From Pseudomonadota bacterium (GTDB taxonomy: Bacteria > Pseudomonadota > Gammaproteobacteria > Acidithiobacillales > Acidithiobacillaceae): a DNA stretch of 21,656 nucleotides. Of this stretch, positions 1-6,902 are shown one piece after another. A model generated the notes under the pieces. That model searched no databases. It saw nothing but the letters and a program-made list of their open reading frames with translations, and had not been told where the DNA came from. The position numbers and the translations under genes were made by a program. The stretch is taken from NCBI GenBank assembly GCA_021827445.1, contig JAKAVW010000013.1, positions 1 to 21,656 of the forward strand. Direction: 5' to 3'. Numbering within the stretch: the stretch's first letter is position 1; every line of letters begins with the position of its first letter.

Positions 1-310
1 CCTCGCCAGTCTGGAATGGCTGGGCGCCGCAGAAGAAGCGCCGCCCGCCGCCTTGCAACTGGTCGGCGACCTGCGCGTCCTCGTCCCCCTCGCGGGAGTC
101 ATTGACGTGGCTGCCGAACGCGCGCGTCTGGCCAAAGAGCGGCAGCGTCTGGAACAGGATCATGCCAAGGCCACGGCCAAGCTGGGCCAGGAAAGCTTCC
201 GCAGCCGCGCGCCCGCCGAAGTCGTCGCCAAGGAGGAGGAGCGTTTGCGCGAAGTGGATGCCGCCCTGCTGCAACTCGGCGAACAGGCACAGCGACTGGA
301 GCAGTTGTGA
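1..310 (+). CDS. valS: Valine--tRNA ligase, C-terminal end (partial)
   Basis: Reading frame 2 is open from the left edge to a TGA at 308-310, so this is the 3' end of a longer gene. The roughly 102 visible residues fit the C-terminal tail of ValRS: a short strand region with VGDLRVLVPLAGVID, then a long charged helix of the form AAERARLAKERQRLEQD that returns on itself (VAKEEERLREVDAALLQLGEQ). In ValRS this antiparallel coiled-coil arm contacts the tRNA. The enzyme charges tRNA-Val in the cytoplasm. The catalytic and editing domains lie outside the window, so assignment rests on the tail alone, although the VPLAGxIDxxAExxRLxKE pattern is quite specific. No strong terminator follows. Confidence 0.85.
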   Translation, partial: LASLEWLGAAEEAPPAALQLVGDLRVLVPLAGVIDVAAERARLAKERQRLEQDHAKATAKLGQESFRSRAPAEVVAKEEERLREVDAALLQLGEQAQRLEQL

Positions 311-328
311 CCAAGTGCCGGGACCTGC

Positions 329-493
329 ATGATAAACGTCCGGTTTATCCATTTGAACCTTTCTTCGGGCACATCCTGTCGCCCCCTGAGCAGTTTCTGC
401 GGCGGGCAATGGCTGGCGGTATCGTCCCCCATTGCCGCCATCATCGACCTGGTCTGGCTCTTCCGGGTCGACCGCAATGAGGTTCCCGCATGA
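329..493 (+). CDS. Possible small ORF of 54 residues upstream of nadC
   Basis: An ATG-initiated frame of 54 codons fills the valS-nadC gap and ends in a TGA that overlaps the nadC ATG by four bases (ATGA), a common sign of translational coupling. The protein would begin MINVRFIHLNLSSG and contain a hydrophobic stretch (SSPIAAIIDLVWLF) near its end. I do not recognise it. There is only a weak purine stretch (GGGA) before the ATG, and the start lies inside a palindrome. It could equally be untranslated leader; codon use gives no clear verdict. Confidence 0.25.
   Translation: MINVRFIHLNLSSGTSCRPLSSFCGGQWLAVSSPIAAIIDLVWLFRVDRNEVPA
331..349. repeat. Perfect inverted repeat in the valS-nadC gap
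   Basis: GATAAAC and GTTTATC are perfect 7-base arms around the 5-base spacer GTCCG. The position, 140 bases before nadC, would suit an operator or a weak valS terminator hairpin. The following sequence has only scattered T residues, so a classic terminator is unlikely. Confidence 0.4.
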
Positions 494-1317
494 TTCCTGC
501 TGACTTATCGCTCACCGTACGACACGCCCTTGCCGAAGATGTGGGCAGTGGCGACCTGACCGCGGCACTCATCCCTGCCGCCAATCGTCTCAGTGCCCGT
601 ATCATCAGTCGCGAAAAGGGCATTTTCTGCGGACAGGCCTATGCCGAGGCCACCTTTGCCGCCCTCTCGCCAGCGATCCGGATCACCTGGCAGGTCGCCG
701 AGGGGGCAAGCATCGCCCCCGATCAGATCCTCTGCATTCTGGAGGGTCCGGCACGCGCCATACTTTCCGGAGAGCGCACGGCACTGAATTTTCTGCAGAC
801 TCTGTCCGGTACCGCGACCCAGGTCCGCGCCTATGTCGACGCCCTGAGCGGCCATAAAACGCGTCTGCTGGATACCCGCAAGACCATCCCTGGCCTGCGC
901 CAGGCCCAGAAATATGCGGTGCGCGTCGGTGGTGGTCATAATCACCGGCTGGGTCTTTACGACGGCATCCTTATCAAGGAAAACCATATCGCCGCCTGCC
1001 GGGGCATCACCGCGGCGCTCACGGTAGCATGGCAAATCGCCCCGGCGCTGACCCGTATAGAGGTCGAAGTAGAAAATCTGAGCCAGTTGGAAGAAGCGCT
1101 GAGTGCGGGTGCCGACATGATCCTCCTCGACAACTTCTCCCTGGAGGATCTGCGCCATGCCGTGCAGCGGGTCGCCGGGCGTCTGCCCCTGGAGGCTTCA
1201 GGGAATATGGGCCTGCACAACATCGCTGAGGTAGCGGCCACCGGCGTGGATTTCATCTCCGTCGGTAGCCTCACCCGCCATCTGCGCAGCCTGGATCTGT
1301 CGCTGCGCTACTTCTGA
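490..1317 (+). CDS. nadC: Nicotinate-nucleotide pyrophosphorylase (carboxylating)
   Basis: The 275-residue product matches quinolinate phosphoribosyltransferase in length and motifs. It converts quinolinate and PRPP to nicotinate mononucleotide, CO2 and pyrophosphate in de novo NAD synthesis. Visible signatures are NFLQTLSGTAT near residue 100, the active-site block DTRKTIPGLRxxxKYAVRxGGGxNHRxGLYDGILIKENH around 125-165, the VEVENLSQLEEAL strand-helix, the MILLDNF motif, and LEASGNM followed by VDFISVGSLT near the C-terminus. The ATG is preceded by GAGG at a spacing of eight bases. It may be coupled to the small ORF at 329-493. The stop lies in a hairpin shared with the convergent gene. Confidence 0.95.
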   Translation: MIPADLSLTVRHALAEDVGSGDLTAALIPAANRLSARIISREKGIFCGQAYAEATFAALSPAIRITWQVAEGASIAPDQILCILEGPARAILSGERTALNFLQTLSGTATQVRAYVDALSGHKTRLLDTRKTIPGLRQAQKYAVRVGGGHNHRLGLYDGILIKENHIAACRGITAALTVAWQIAPALTRIEVEVENLSQLEEALSAGADMILLDNFSLEDLRHAVQRVAGRLPLEASGNMGLHNIAEVAATGVDFISVGSLTRHLRSLDLSLRYF

Positions 1318-1333
1318 GCGCTTCTCCGCTCAG
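1314..1333. terminator. Hairpin holding both convergent stop codons
   Basis: CTGAGCG and CGCTCAG form perfect 7-base arms around the loop CTTCTC. The left arm carries the nadC TGA and the right arm carries the stop of the minus-strand VOC gene. There is no T-run on either side, so it may act as a bidirectional 3' end or RNA-stability hairpin rather than as a strong intrinsic terminator. Confidence 0.4.
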
Positions 1334-2565
1334 ACACGCGCCGCCGCATCCAGGCTGCGCAGGGTCTCATCCGCACCTGCTGCCGCCGTCAGGTCGGCGA
1401 CATTATCCTTAGTGAAAAAGCCCTGAAAATCTCCGAAGCGCTGTACATACTCCACAATGAGTGAGGAATGCTCCGAGGCGCTGGAGAAGATCTGCTTTAG
1501 CCCTTCCTGCTCTGAGCCAATGACCTCCAGCAGGAATTTCTGCCCGCAATTCTGCAGGGCGCTTACCACATGGTCGATATTGGTCTGATCTCCGATGTGT
1601 CCATCCTTCACCGCCACCGCCAGATGATGCAAACGTGGTCCAAAGTTCCGTACAAAGGCTTCGGTGGGCGAAGGTTTGCCAATCAGATGATTGCAGAAAT
1701 ACGGGTGATTCGCTGCCGTAAAAACCTTGGCGGGGCTCTGGAGTTCGCTGGCGAAATGCACACTCTTGGTAACATTCGTGGACGAGTTCTGATCAGGAAT
1801 ATCGTAAGAACCCCAATAGTAATAACTGGACAGGGTCAGATACTCGAGAATGGCCGCCTCCCGGTTCTGGCTGTACACCCGGGTGGCCAGATGGTCGATG
1901 GGTAGGAGCAGCCTGTCGAGGCCGAGTTTTTCACGCAATTCCTTGGCCTGTTCAAAAGCCGCCTGCATGTCCTCCCGGATGGACGACACACCCAGCGAAT
2001 AGACGCGGATATGATCATCGGGGCGCTCCCAGTAACCAACAATATTATGGGTATAAGGAGAGGGCTTAACGATGGCCATATTCCCGGGTAACTCCAGCTG
2101 CCGGACCTGCTCCTGATTGAAAAAGCGAATTTCCCGAACCTTCTGCGTCTCCACCACCTCGTGCAGATTTTTAACCTGAAAGATCTCACCCATGTACCGG
2201 GAGTTTGGCCGTTGCGCGCCAATGGGGTAGACCTCATTGAGGCTGCGGAAGATACCGTGCAGGTTGGGATCTTTCACCTCACGGACCAGCACGTCGGGAG
2301 CATTCATATCGATACGCAGGATGTGGGTCGAATGCTGCTCCGTCTCCAGGGTGACCAGATAATTATAAGGTGTCATCAGACAGAGTTCACCGACGTAGGC
2401 CGCAGAATGCCCGGGCTCTACCGTAATCATCAGGCTATCGATGCGGCCGATATTTTCGCTCAGACCCTGGCGGTCTCGATCTTCCAGCAAGCGGCCCAGC
2501 CACTCTTCAAAAAAAGCGGAATTCTGCTTGTCGCCCTGTCGCTGGAAATCTATTGACGCATTCAT
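1330..2565 (-). CDS. HPPD-like VOC-fold putative iron dioxygenase
   Basis: The 411-residue protein has a C-terminal half resembling 4-hydroxyphenylpyruvate dioxygenase: IDHLATRV (His225), LHHLAVAV (His314) and IVEYVQRF (Glu372) match the His-His-Glu iron-ligand pattern of that family, and the ending GxFxGFFTKDNVxxL resembles the HPPD C-terminal helix region. The N-terminal half is atypical and I cannot align it confidently. The substrate is unknown, because the HPPD substrate residues cannot be checked by eye. An in-frame ATG at 2610 exists, but it falls in the spacer of the best promoter (2598-2626), so the ATG at 2565 (MNASIDF), preceded by GGGGCGA, is preferred. The gene is divergent from the TetR/hydrolase/OYE operon and may be co-regulated with it. 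Confidence 0.6.
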   Translation of the reverse strand: MNASIDFQRQGDKQNSAFFEEWLGRLLEDRDRQGLSENIGRIDSLMITVEPGHSAAYVGELCLMTPYNYLVTLETEQHSTHILRIDMNAPDVLVREVKDPNLHGIFRSLNEVYPIGAQRPNSRYMGEIFQVKNLHEVVETQKVREIRFFNQEQVRQLELPGNMAIVKPSPYTHNIVGYWERPDDHIRVYSLGVSSIREDMQAAFEQAKELREKLGLDRLLLPIDHLATRVYSQNREAAILEYLTLSSYYYWGSYDIPDQNSSTNVTKSVHFASELQSPAKVFTAANHPYFCNHLIGKPSPTEAFVRNFGPRLHHLAVAVKDGHIGDQTNIDHVVSALQNCGQKFLLEVIGSEQEGLKQIFSSASEHSSLIVEYVQRFGDFQGFFTKDNVADLTAAAGADETLRSLDAAARV

Positions 2566-2597
2566 GCCAGTCGCCCCAATTCGCACCCCAGGCAGCC

Positions 2598-2626
2598 AGT
2601 GTAACGCCATTGATCAAAGTGGCCAA
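2598..2626 (-). promoter_or_regulatory. Predicted sigma70-type promoter of the VOC gene
   Basis: On the minus strand TTGGCC, a 17-base spacer and TACACT face the VOC gene. The -10 agrees with the consensus at four of six positions, as does the -35. Transcription would start near 2590, about 25 bases before the ATG at 2565. The TetR operator lies about 53 bp upstream of the -35. Confidence 0.45.
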
Positions 2627-2673
2627 TGCATCGGCCGCATTACCTGCATTTTACTGATGCCCATACAAATTTA

Positions 2674-2702
2674 TTGACAAGATACCGCTTGGTCGGTATC
2701 TT
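2674..2702 (+). promoter_or_regulatory. Predicted promoter of the tetR operon (leaderless)
   Basis: A perfect -35, TTGACA at 2674-2679, is followed by a 17-base spacer and TATCTT at 2697-2702. The predicted start site, about seven bases after the -10, falls at 2708-2711, which coincides with the tetR ATG at 2711. No Shine-Dalgarno sequence precedes that ATG, so the message is probably leaderless. Confidence 0.7.
2679..2702. promoter_or_regulatory. Palindromic operator, probable TetR binding site
   Basis: AAGATACCG and CGGTATCTT form perfect 9-base arms around CTTGGT. The palindrome starts at the last base of the -35 and ends on the last base of the -10, so a bound dimer would block RNA polymerase. 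The size and symmetry fit TetR-family operators, and the neighbouring tetR gene is the obvious ligand, implying autorepression. Confidence 0.75.
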
Positions 2703-2710
2703 TCAAACCT

Positions 2711-3328
2711 ATGACGACACAGGCTATACGCAAGACCCGCAATCCGGAGCAGACGCGCAGCGATCTGCTGGATGCCGCCTATACCGAGATTCTGGAGTCC
2801 GGCTTTCAGGCCGCCAGCCTGGAGCGCATCCTCGCCAACACTTCAGTCAGTAAGGGCGCGCTTTACCATCACTTCGGTACCAAGCGCGAACTTGGCCTGG
2901 CCGTCATCAAAGAAGTGATCGCCCCACAATTGGCGGCCCGTTGGTTCGCCCCTTTTACCGAACACGACGATCCTTTAGCCAGCCTCCAGCGCATCCTCGA
3001 AGAAAAAATCAGGACTGCAGATGAATCGGTGATTCGTTACGGTTGCCCCCTGAATAATCTTATCCAGGAGATGAGTCCGCTGGATGAAGAATTTCGCCGT
3101 GGCCTGCAGCAGATTCTTGAACTCTGGGTTGAGGTGATGGCAACAGCGCTGGCGGATGGACAACAAGCACAGAAAGTCCGCGCCGACGTCGCGCCCAAAG
3201 AGGTCGCCCTGTTCATCGTTGCCGCCATTGAGGGCTGTGTCGGCCTCGGCAAAAATGCCCAATCCGTCGAAGCCTATCAGCGGTGTCTGCGACAACTGCA
3301 GCTTTATGTCCAATCACTGGCAGCCTGA
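2711..3328 (+). CDS. TetR-family repressor, NemR-like
   Basis: The 205-residue protein has the TetR helix-turn-helix at about residues 35-58 (SLERILANTSVSKGALYHHFGTKREL), preceded by the typical RxxLLDAAYxEILExGF helix. The C-terminal ligand domain contains RYGCPLNNLIQEMSPLDEEF, with Cys112 in a segment where NemR-like regulators carry a redox-sensitive cysteine; Cys176 and Cys192 are also present. In Escherichia coli NemR represses nemA, an Old Yellow Enzyme, and responds to electrophiles. Here an OYE gene lies two genes downstream, supporting a similar role, but this is inference. Its message appears leaderless and its own promoter contains a palindrome. The gap to the next gene is 54 bases with no terminator, so the genes are probably co-transcribed. 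Confidence 0.85.
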   Translation: MTTQAIRKTRNPEQTRSDLLDAAYTEILESGFQAASLERILANTSVSKGALYHHFGTKRELGLAVIKEVIAPQLAARWFAPFTEHDDPLASLQRILEEKIRTADESVIRYGCPLNNLIQEMSPLDEEFRRGLQQILELWVEVMATALADGQQAQKVRADVAPKEVALFIVAAIEGCVGLGKNAQSVEAYQRCLRQLQLYVQSLAA

Positions 3329-3382
3329 ATCAGACTGCCCCGCATTACGCGTAACACCATACTAACCTGGAGAGGAACCCCT

Positions 3383-4111
3383 ATGTCCCAGATTACATCT
3401 GAATGGATTCAGCTCGATAATGGTCCCCGTGCCTGGTACGCCCGGCCTGCCGGTGCGGGTCCCCATCCGGCCATTGTGGTATTCATTGAAGCCTTTGGCG
3501 TCAATGCCCATTTCCAGGACGTCGCTGAGCGTCTCGCCAAAGCCGGATATTGTGCCATTGTTCCCGACCTTTATCATGGCAAGATCTATGAATATTCAGA
3601 CTTTAATGGGGCCATCGGCCATCTCAGGACACTGAACGATGACCTTGCCATGCAAGAAGCCGGACTGGCCATCGCGGCATTGCAGCAGCGCGCTGAAGTA
3701 CGCAAAAACGCGATTGGTGTGCTGGGCTTCTGCATGGGTGGGCGTTTTGCCTTCATGGCGAATGCCGTCCATGCGGACAAACTCAGCGCCTCCGTGGCTT
3801 TTTATGGTGCTGGTATCGCTCCTGATCAGGACCCGGCCGGACGCAAGCCCCTGCTGCATCTGGTGGATCAGATGCGCGCCCCACTGCTGCTGCTGTATGG
3901 CGCGGAAGATCAGTCCATCACCCCCGAAGAGCATGGCCGCATTGCTACCGCGCTGAGCACCGCGCAAAAGCGCTATACCCTGACCCTCTTCCCAGGCGCA
4001 CCACACGGCTTTTTTGCTGATCCACGGGACAGTTTCCGTCCGGAAGCGGCTAAAGAGGGCTGGCGTCTGGCGCTCGACCACTTCGCCCGTCATCTCGGAA
4101 CCACGGCATGA
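3383..4111 (+). CDS. Dienelactone hydrolase family protein
   Basis: The 242-residue alpha/beta hydrolase shows the dienelactone hydrolase triad: nucleophile Cys117 in GFCMGG, Asp176 in YGAEDQSI and His208 in GAPHGF. Glu36 in VVFIEAFGV is the residue that in the family helps activate the cysteine. DLH enzymes open lactones or dienelactones formed in aromatic degradation, but many paralogues are general hydrolases, so the substrate is open. A strong GGAGAGGA lies eight or so bases before the ATG. The gene overlaps the following OYE gene by four bases (ATGA), so the two are translationally coupled. No signal peptide is seen; it is expected to be cytoplasmic. Confidence 0.9.
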   Translation: MSQITSEWIQLDNGPRAWYARPAGAGPHPAIVVFIEAFGVNAHFQDVAERLAKAGYCAIVPDLYHGKIYEYSDFNGAIGHLRTLNDDLAMQEAGLAIAALQQRAEVRKNAIGVLGFCMGGRFAFMANAVHADKLSASVAFYGAGIAPDQDPAGRKPLLHLVDQMRAPLLLLYGAEDQSITPEEHGRIATALSTAQKRYTLTLFPGAPHGFFADPRDSFRPEAAKEGWRLALDHFARHLGTTA

Positions 4112-5184
4112 GCCTGAAGCTTTTTTCACCCTGGACCTTGCGCAGTGTCGAGTTGCGTAACCGCATCTGTGTGGCGCCCATGTGCCAGTACTCCACCCCG
4201 GATGGAGTGGCGAGTGACTGGCACATGGTGCACCTCGGCAGCCGCGCTGTGGGTGGTGCGGGTCTGGTCATGGCCGAGGCCAGCGCAGTAAGTCCGGAGG
4301 GTCGCATTTCTCCCCGCGACCTGGGCATCTGGACTGATGCCCAGGCACGGGCTCTGGCACCCATCGTCGCCTTCATGAAGGAACAAGGGGCGGTTACCGC
4401 CATCCAGATCGCGCATGCCGGACGGAAGGCCTCCACACAGCCGCCCTTCCTCGGTGGTCATCCTATTGCAGCGAATACAGAGGACGGCTGGGAGCCGGTA
4501 GGACCCAGTGCCCTGCCCTTTAGCCATGGCCACACGTCACCACATGCCATGGGCGAACGAGACCTGGAAAAGGTACGCAAAGACTTTGTGGCCGCAACCC
4601 GACGAGCCCTCGCGGCGGGTTTTCAAGTGCTGGAATTGCACATGGCCCACGGCTATTTGCTGCACAATTTTCTCTCTCCGATCAGCAATCAACGCACCGA
4701 CACCTACGGCGGCAGCCTGGAAAACCGTATGCGCCTGCCCCTCGAAATCACCGATGCCGTGCGTGCGGCCTGGCCCGAACACCTACCCCTCTGGGTACGC
4801 ATCTCCGCTACAGACTGGGTCCGCGGCGGCTGGGATTTGGAGCAATCCGTGACCCTTTCCAAGATACTCAAAACACATGGCGTCGATGTTATCGATTGCA
4901 GCAGCGGCGGCATGACGCCCGACGCGGTGATTCCCGCCGGTCCCGGCTTCCAGACGCCCTTCGCCAGCGCTATCCGCCAGAAGGCGGGCATTCCCACGGT
5001 CGCGGTCGGCTTGATCACCGAGGCCATACAGGCCGAGCATATCCTCGTCACGGAGCAGGCCGATGGCGTAGCCCTGGCGCGTGAACTGCTGCGCAATCCC
5101 TACTGGCCCCTCCACGCTGCCTGGGAACTCGGTGTAGATGTCGCCTGGCCTGAGCAGTACGATCGCGCCAGACCGCGCTCCTGA
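4108..5184 (+). CDS. Old Yellow Enzyme, YqjM/XenA-type NADPH:flavin ene-reductase
   Basis: The 358-residue protein is an FMN-binding TIM barrel of the thermophilic-like/YqjM OYE class. The N-terminal block RNRICVAPMCQYS carries Cys26 and Tyr28, which in YqjM modulate flavin redox potential and bind substrate. Further signatures are SDWHMVHLGSRAVGGAGLV, QIAHAGRKAS, ELHMAHGYLLHNFLSP with His178, His181 and Tyr183, DTYGGSLENRMRL, and the phosphate-binding VAVGLI and GVALARELLRNPYWP. Such enzymes reduce activated C=C bonds of enals, enones, maleimides and nitro compounds with NADPH. It overlaps the hydrolase gene by four bases and is followed by a terminator, making it the last gene of the tetR operon. 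The physiological substrate is unknown. Confidence 0.92.
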   Translation: MSLKLFSPWTLRSVELRNRICVAPMCQYSTPDGVASDWHMVHLGSRAVGGAGLVMAEASAVSPEGRISPRDLGIWTDAQARALAPIVAFMKEQGAVTAIQIAHAGRKASTQPPFLGGHPIAANTEDGWEPVGPSALPFSHGHTSPHAMGERDLEKVRKDFVAATRRALAAGFQVLELHMAHGYLLHNFLSPISNQRTDTYGGSLENRMRLPLEITDAVRAAWPEHLPLWVRISATDWVRGGWDLEQSVTLSKILKTHGVDVIDCSSGGMTPDAVIPAGPGFQTPFASAIRQKAGIPTVAVGLITEAIQAEHILVTEQADGVALARELLRNPYWPLHAAWELGVDVAWPEQYDRARPRS

Positions 5185-5224
5185 TAAACGCCGGTAGAGG
5201 AAAGTAACCACCTCTTTGAACGCC

Positions 5225-5260
5225 AACCGGGGCAGGTGCATTCCTGTCCCGGTTTCTTTA
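5225..5260 (+). terminator. Intrinsic terminator of the tetR-DLH-OYE operon
   Basis: A 12-base stem (AACCGGGGCAGG with CCTGTCCCGGTT, one G-T wobble) closes the loop TGCATT and is followed by TCTTTA. It lies 40 bases after the OYE stop and separates that gene from the exporter gene. Confidence 0.75.
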
Positions 5261-5303
5261 TGCAGGCGCCTTTCTTATTCGCTGCCACTACGGAACCGTA
5301 TCC

Positions 5304-6227
5304 ATGACCAGAGAATCGCCAGATCCCATGGCACTGCTACCATTTACTGCCCTTGCCCTGCTCTCCCTGATCTGGGGCTATAACTGGGTGGTTATGAAAG
5401 TCGCCATTGCGGACTGCCCGCCCCTGCTCTTTGCAACCTTGCGTGTCTGGGTGAGTGTACTGGTGCTCATTCCGCTGATGCTGTGGATGAAGCGGCCATT
5501 GGCCATGCCCGCGGCGCGTTACATCATTCCTTTTGGCTTGTTGCAGACCACCGGCTTCGTCGGTCTTGCCCTGTGGGCACTGGAATATGACGGGGCAGGC
5601 AAGACAGCGATCCTCGTCTACATGATGCCTATCTGGCTCATTATTTTTGCCTGGCCCGTGCTGGGCGAACGCCTGCATGGCTTGCAGTGGCCCGCTCTGG
5701 CTCTGGCCTTGCTCGGTCTGGTAGCCATCCTCCGGCCCTGGAGCTTTAGCGGTGACTGGACCGGCAGCCTGCTTGCCCTGCTGTCAGGAATTTTATGGGC
5801 CGCCTCTGCCCTCTGGCAGAAGCGTTATGCGCCGCCGGGCCTGGATCTCTTTAACGGCACCCTCTGGCAAAGCATTTTTGGCGGATTGGGCCTGATCATC
5901 CTCACCTTACTGATAGACCCACTGCAAGTGCACTGGACACCACTGTTTATCGGCGCGCTGCTCTATAACGCCATCCCCGGAACCGCTCTCGCCTATTTTC
6001 TCTGGGCCTATGCCTTGCAGAAACTCCCATCGGGCATTGCCGGTATGGGCACCCTGGCAGTACCAGTGATCGGCGTGGTTGCTGCCTGGCTGCAATTGGG
6101 CGAGCGGCCGGGCCACTGGGAGGGAATCGGCATGGTCGGCATTTTTATCGCCCTGGCTTTGGTGGGCTGGCAGCACCTGCGCCCTCGTAATCGCGACGAC
6201 ATTATCCTGCCCACCGGGCAGGAGTAA
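5304..6227 (+). CDS. DMT-superfamily EamA-type transporter
   Basis: The 307-residue protein is almost entirely hydrophobic and fits the ten-helix drug/metabolite transporter pattern made of two EamA repeats. The first repeat starts with LLSLIWGYNWVVMKVAI, a family hallmark, and the helix pair TAILVYMMPIWLIIFAWPVLGERL recurs in the second repeat as MGTLAVPVIGVVAAWLQLGERP. It should be an inner-membrane exporter of metabolites or small amphipathic compounds; substrates cannot be predicted. Two starts are possible: the ATG at 5304, or the ATG at 5328 that begins MALLPF right before the first helix; neither has a strong ribosome site. A terminator separates it from the OYE operon, so shared regulation is uncertain. 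The C-terminal tail is short and charged. Confidence 0.88.
   Translation: MTRESPDPMALLPFTALALLSLIWGYNWVVMKVAIADCPPLLFATLRVWVSVLVLIPLMLWMKRPLAMPAARYIIPFGLLQTTGFVGLALWALEYDGAGKTAILVYMMPIWLIIFAWPVLGERLHGLQWPALALALLGLVAILRPWSFSGDWTGSLLALLSGILWAASALWQKRYAPPGLDLFNGTLWQSIFGGLGLIILTLLIDPLQVHWTPLFIGALLYNAIPGTALAYFLWAYALQKLPSGIAGMGTLAVPVIGVVAAWLQLGERPGHWEGIGMVGIFIALALVGWQHLRPRNRDDIILPTGQE
6206..6222. terminator. Hairpin at the 3' end of the EamA gene
   Basis: CCTGCCC and GGGCAGG are perfect 7-base arms with the 3-base loop ACC, ending just before the TAA. The convergent gene stops seven bases beyond. No T-run follows, so this is a candidate bidirectional 3'-end hairpin and not a proven terminator. Confidence 0.3.
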
Positions 6228-6233
6228 CACGTC

Positions 6234-6848
6234 TCAGAGCGGTTCTGCCAACAATTTTTGCACCTGTCCCAGCGTCGCTCGTCGCAAAGGCTTGCCATCC
6301 ACAGGAGATGCAGGACTGCGCCGATCCTCATCCAGATCAAAGAGCACCAGACGCAAATCCGCGCTGGCATAATTCAATTTTAGGGAAGGATAGTCGCGGG
6401 CTGGCGCATCCCCATAATGGAGTCGCTGCCAGGCTTCTTCATAAGCGATCTGCTGATCCATCAGAAAAAAGAGCACACTCTCTGGCGTATCGGCAAAAAG
6501 ATGGAGCGTGATGGCCGCATGGCGCGTCGCCGTCCCGCTCAGGACCGGCCCGGTCAAGCGCGGCTGAAACTCGGTGAGCCAGTGCATAGCTTGCAATGCC
6601 TGCTCGCGGAGCTGGCGCAACTCCGCACTATGAGCCTCGCCATGAAAAAGTTGCAGACGCGAATGCAATTCCTCTTCAATCTCCGCATTACTTGGCCAAC
6701 CCTGCTGGGCATCGCCCCCCACCCCCAAGCGCCGTGCCGCCTTTTCCTTGGCCACCCGAAAGTCCACCACGCCCTCATCGGCCATGATTCGTGCCGACTC
6801 CACCACCAGCAAGCGCCGCAAACGGGATTGTTGCTGTGACTTGGCCAT
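6234..6848 (-). CDS. Conserved protein of unknown function
   Basis: The 204-residue product, starting MAKSQQQSRLRRLLVVESARIMADEGV, looks like a conserved but uncharacterised proteobacterial family. An N-terminal basic helical region (about 1-45, with VVDFRVAKEKAARRLGV) precedes a helical middle and an alpha/beta region with GPVLSGTATRHAAITLHLFAD and a C-terminal SPVDGKPLRRATLGQVQKLL. The GPVLSGTA and HLF segments recall a degenerate nucleotidyltransferase fold, which is a guess. No signal peptide or membrane segment is present. The ATG at 6848, preceded by GGGGTG, is preferred over the in-frame ATG at 6881, which lacks a ribosome site. It is convergent with the EamA gene and divergent from tRNA-Leu. 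Confidence 0.7.
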   Translation of the reverse strand: MAKSQQQSRLRRLLVVESARIMADEGVVDFRVAKEKAARRLGVGGDAQQGWPSNAEIEEELHSRLQLFHGEAHSAELRQLREQALQAMHWLTEFQPRLTGPVLSGTATRHAAITLHLFADTPESVLFFLMDQQIAYEEAWQRLHYGDAPARDYPSLKLNYASADLRLVLFDLDEDRRSPASPVDGKPLRRATLGQVQKLLAEPL

Positions 6849-6864
6849 CTTTGCACCCCGGTCA

Positions 6865-6893
6865 TTGTCCGCAAACGCCATTCCGCATAAGAT
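6865..6893 (+). promoter_or_regulatory. Predicted promoter of tRNA-Leu
   Basis: TTGTCC, a 17-base spacer and TAAGAT end ten bases before the first tRNA base, so transcription would begin almost at the mature 5' end. A GC-rich GCGCGA discriminator follows, as is usual for stringently controlled stable-RNA promoters. Confidence 0.45.
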
Positions 6894-6902
6894 AGCGCGA
6901 AT

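Noticed and set aside
3345..3354. Palindrome TTACGCGTAA between tetR and the DLH gene
   Set aside because: It is only ten bases, unlike the tetR operator, and lies inside an operon without a visible promoter.
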